64,000 nt of DNA from Breoghania sp037026715. GTDB lineage: Bacteria; Pseudomonadota; Alphaproteobacteria; Rhizobiales; Stappiaceae. The translations under genes were made by a program, and so were the position numbers. Location: NCBI RefSeq assembly GCF_037026715.1, contig NZ_JBANCG010000005.1, positions 421,306 through 485,305 of the forward strand, in the 5' to 3' direction. How positions within the stretch are numbered: the stretch's first letter is position 1; the number at the start of each line of letters is the position of its first letter. Positions 61,476 through 64,000 of this stretch are shown here, in pieces. The notes below the pieces were generated by a model. The model did not search any database, was not told the origin of the DNA, and was given only the letters and a program-made list of their open reading frames with translations.

Positions 61476-63953
61476 ATGAGCGTCTCAGACGTCACAACCA
61501 CTTCCCTGTCGCGCAGAACCTTTCTGACAGCGACTTCCTCTCTCCTCGCGCTCGGCGCCGCCGGCTCGCTGTTGCCGGGTTCCGTCGGCTCCGCCTTTGC
61601 CGCGGACGGCACCAAGGAAGTGCTCGGCGGCTCCCATTGGGGGGCTTTCTGGGCGACCGTGGAGGACGGCCGGTTCACCAAGATCCGCCCCTGGGAAGGC
61701 GACTACCACCCCTCAGAACAGCTCCCGGGCGTTCAGGACATCGTCTACAACGCAGCCCGCATCCGGTATCCGATGGTGCGTCGCGCCTATCTGGAAAAAG
61801 GCCCTCAGGCGGAACGCGACAGCCGTGGTGACGGTGATTTCGTGCGCGTAACCTGGGATCAGGCGCTCGATCTCGTCGCCGGCGAAATAATGCGTCTTGA
61901 GGATGAGGAAGGCCCCTGGGCGCTCTATGCCGGCAGCTATGGCTGGCGCAGCTCCGGCAAGATCGGCAATCCGCAGGTCATGCTAAAACGCATGATGAAC
62001 ATGGCTGGCGGAGCGGTGACGAGTTCGTCCAACTACTCCAAGGCCGCACTTGAAGGCATCATGCCCTATGTGCTCGGCTCCATCGACGCTGCCGGACCGC
62101 AGACCAGCTATCAGTCGGTGGTGGAAAACACCGAACTGATCGTCTTCTGGGCCTCCGATCCCTACAAGACCAACCAGATCGCCTTCGCCCTGCCCGACCA
62201 TGAGGAATACAAGTGGTTCGAGGACATGAAGAAGGCCGGCATCAAGTCCGTCTTCATCAACCCCGTCCAGATCGAATCGTGCAAGTCGCTCGGCGGCGAA
62301 TGGGTGCCCGTGCGCCCACACAGCGACGTTGCCCTCGCACTCGGCCTCTGCCACGTGTTGCTCACCGAAGACCTCTATGACAAGGACTTCATCAACGACT
62401 ACACCTACGGCTTCGACGAATTCGCCGCCTATCTGAAGGGCGACGGCTGGGACAAGGTTGAAAAGACGCCGGAATGGGCGGCCGAGCTGACCGAGGTTTC
62501 GGCAGATGACATCCGCGCTCTGGCGCGCAGGCTCGTCAACGGCCGCACCATGTTGGTGTCCGGCTGGTCGACCCAGCGCATGCAATATGGCGAGCAGTGG
62601 CCCTGGGTGTTCGTGACGCTGGCCGCGATGGTCGGTCAGGTCGGGCTGCCCGGCGGCGGTTTCTGCCAGAACTACCATCTCTACAGCCAGGGTTCCCCCT
62701 CCTCCGACGCGCCGAGCCTGGCACCGGGGCTTTCCACCGGCACCCGGCAGGAGAAGAAGGAATGGCCGGCCGAGAAGGGCGCAAAGATCATCCCCGTTGC
62801 GCGCATCGTCGACATGCTGGAAGGGCCTGGAAAACCCTATGAGCACAACGGCGAAACGCACGTCTATCCGGATGTGAAGATGACCTACTGGGTCGGTGGC
62901 AATCCGTTCCACCACCACCAGGACCGCAACCGCATGCGCAAGGCCTGGAAGAAGTTCGAGACGGTTGTCGTGCAGGACTTCCAGTGGACCTCGTCGGCAC
63001 GCTTCGCCGACATCGTCCTGCCCGCAACGACTACTGCCGAGCGCGACGAGATCGAGCAGGTGGGGACGGTTTCCAAGCGCGCCTACGTGGCGATGAAGAA
63101 GATCGTCGACCCGGTGTTCGAATCCCGGACCGACTACGCGATTTTCTCCGATCTCGCCGATCGGCTGGGCTTCGGCCAGGCCTTCACCGCTGGAAAGAGC
63201 GAGCTCGACATGGTCCGCGAGACCTATGAGCAGGCCAAATCGACAGCAGATTCCCAGGGCAAGGTCTCCATGCCCGATTTCAACACCTTCTGGGAGAAGG
63301 GCATCGTCGAATTCGAGATCCCGGAAAAGAACCTGCGTCGCGTCAAGTATGCGGAGTTCCGAGAGGATCCGCTGATGAACATGCTGCCGACGCCGACGGG
63401 CAAGATCGAGATCTTCTCAAAGACCATCGAGAAGTTCGGTTACGACGATTGCCCGCCGCATGCCTCCTGGCTGGAGCCGGTGGAATGGCTTGGCATGAAG
63501 GACAAGACCTATCCGCTTCACCTGAATTCCAACCATCCCGACTACCGCATGCATTCACAGCTCAATGCGACCGTGGTGCGTGAACTCTACGCGGTGGCCG
63601 ATCGCGAACCCTGCGTGATCAACACGCAGGACGCAGCCGAGCGCGGCATATCGGACGGCGACGTGGTGCGGGTCTTCAATGGCCGCGGGCAGATCCTGGC
63701 AGGTGCGGTTGTCTCCGATGATATCCGGCCCGGCGTGCTTCAGGTGCAGGAAGGCGGTTGGTACGACCCGCTCGACAACTCCGATCCCAACACCTTGTGC
63801 AAGTACGGCGACCCGAATGTGCTGACGATCGACATCGGCTCGTCGCGTCTCGCGCAGGCGACATCGGCGCACACCTGTATGGTGGACGTTGAGAAGTTCG
63901 AAGGCGACGTGCCCGAAGTCGACGTGTTCACCGCGCCCGCCGGCGCTGAATAG
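61476..63953 (+). CDS. torA: DMSO/TMAO reductase, Tat-exported molybdoenzyme (TorA/DorA family)
   Basis: A soluble periplasmic Mo-bis-MGD reductase of S- and N-oxides. The Tat signal SRRTFLT has Arg13 and Arg14, with cleavage near FAA at residues 41-43. No Fe-S motif is present, as in this family. The Mo ligand is probably Ser188 (SSSNYSKAALEG). AGSYGWRSSGKIG has Tyr155 at the position of Tyr114 of Rhodobacter DMSO reductase; E. coli TorA has no Tyr there. This favours a DorA-like substrate range including DMSO, although TMAO use cannot be ruled out. 825 residues. A GGGGGAATAAGCA leader fixes the start at 61476. Confidence 0.93.
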   Translation: MSVSDVTTTSLSRRTFLTATSSLLALGAAGSLLPGSVGSAFAADGTKEVLGGSHWGAFWATVEDGRFTKIRPWEGDYHPSEQLPGVQDIVYNAARIRYPMVRRAYLEKGPQAERDSRGDGDFVRVTWDQALDLVAGEIMRLEDEEGPWALYAGSYGWRSSGKIGNPQVMLKRMMNMAGGAVTSSSNYSKAALEGIMPYVLGSIDAAGPQTSYQSVVENTELIVFWASDPYKTNQIAFALPDHEEYKWFEDMKKAGIKSVFINPVQIESCKSLGGEWVPVRPHSDVALALGLCHVLLTEDLYDKDFINDYTYGFDEFAAYLKGDGWDKVEKTPEWAAELTEVSADDIRALARRLVNGRTMLVSGWSTQRMQYGEQWPWVFVTLAAMVGQVGLPGGGFCQNYHLYSQGSPSSDAPSLAPGLSTGTRQEKKEWPAEKGAKIIPVARIVDMLEGPGKPYEHNGETHVYPDVKMTYWVGGNPFHHHQDRNRMRKAWKKFETVVVQDFQWTSSARFADIVLPATTTAERDEIEQVGTVSKRAYVAMKKIVDPVFESRTDYAIFSDLADRLGFGQAFTAGKSELDMVRETYEQAKSTADSQGKVSMPDFNTFWEKGIVEFEIPEKNLRRVKYAEFREDPLMNMLPTPTGKIEIFSKTIEKFGYDDCPPHASWLEPVEWLGMKDKTYPLHLNSNHPDYRMHSQLNATVVRELYAVADREPCVINTQDAAERGISDGDVVRVFNGRGQILAGAVVSDDIRPGVLQVQEGGWYDPLDNSDPNTLCKYGDPNVLTIDIGSSRLAQATSAHTCMVDVEKFEGDVPEVDVFTAPAGAE

Positions 63954-64000
63954 AGCCGAGCGCCTTCCCCCGCGAGCCGGCCCCGCGGTCGAAATCAGGC

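Noticed and set aside
1..64000. CRISPR arrays, insertion sequences and transposases
   Set aside because: I looked for regularly spaced repeats and for transposase-like proteins in the translated frames and saw none.

Overview
This window looks like the chromosome of an alphaproteobacterium of the order Hyphomicrobiales (Rhizobiales). It is GC-rich. It carries the run rpsB-tsf-pyrH-frr-uppS-cdsA-dxr-rseP-bamA, a 14-gene nuo operon followed by birA, RNase J, methylmalonyl-CoA epimerase and a DUF1467 gene, a short class prolyl-tRNA synthetase, and dnaE beside lolCD. The family within the order cannot be fixed from the sequence alone.

Positions 1-9600 (minus strand) hold the translation and envelope cluster. 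It begins at an rpsB promoter near 9550 and runs through tsf, pyrH, frr, uppS, cdsA, dxr and rseP into bamA, which is cut by the window edge. Positions 9621-18563 (minus strand) hold dnaE, a patatin-like lipase, the lolCD exporter and proS. A gene-free stretch between proS and the DUF1467 gene contains a probable plus-strand small RNA (about 18804-19009) with a good promoter and a very strong terminator.

Positions 19400-38407 (minus strand) hold the complex I operon nuoA to nuoN, followed by birA, rnj, mce and the DUF1467 gene. Two extra genes lie inside it: a Cys-rich GFA/Mss4-like protein that overlaps nuoD, and an 80-residue membrane protein between nuoH and nuoI. NuoE carries a C-terminal extension with a helix-hairpin-helix look.

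A tRNA-Asp gene at 39032-39108 marks the change from core genes to a mixed, mostly plus-strand accessory region: a chemoreceptor, gfa, a secreted protein of unknown function, photolyase, cysteine synthase, cardiolipin synthase, an AlaX-type editing protein, a mercaptopyruvate sulfurtransferase, a small secreted protein built of repeats, an OmpA-domain gene split by one in-frame stop codon, a phosphoribosyltransferase and a gamma-carbonic anhydrase-like protein.

Positions 53706-63953 hold the most interesting unit, a complete S/N-oxide (DMSO/TMAO) respiration module. A tightly packed operon (gaps of 4, 7 and 8 bases) encodes a DUF2478 protein, MoaA, MogA and a TorS-type tripartite sensor kinase. 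Next come a TorR-type regulator on the opposite strand and, divergent from it, the pentahaem cytochrome TorC, the chaperone TorD and the Tat-exported molybdoreductase TorA/DorA. The torR-torC gap carries three direct repeats spaced 21-22 bp apart, which I read as regulator binding sites. Linking cofactor synthesis genes to the sensor kinase in one transcript suggests that signalling and molybdenum cofactor supply are made together. No TorT-type periplasmic sensor is seen in the window.
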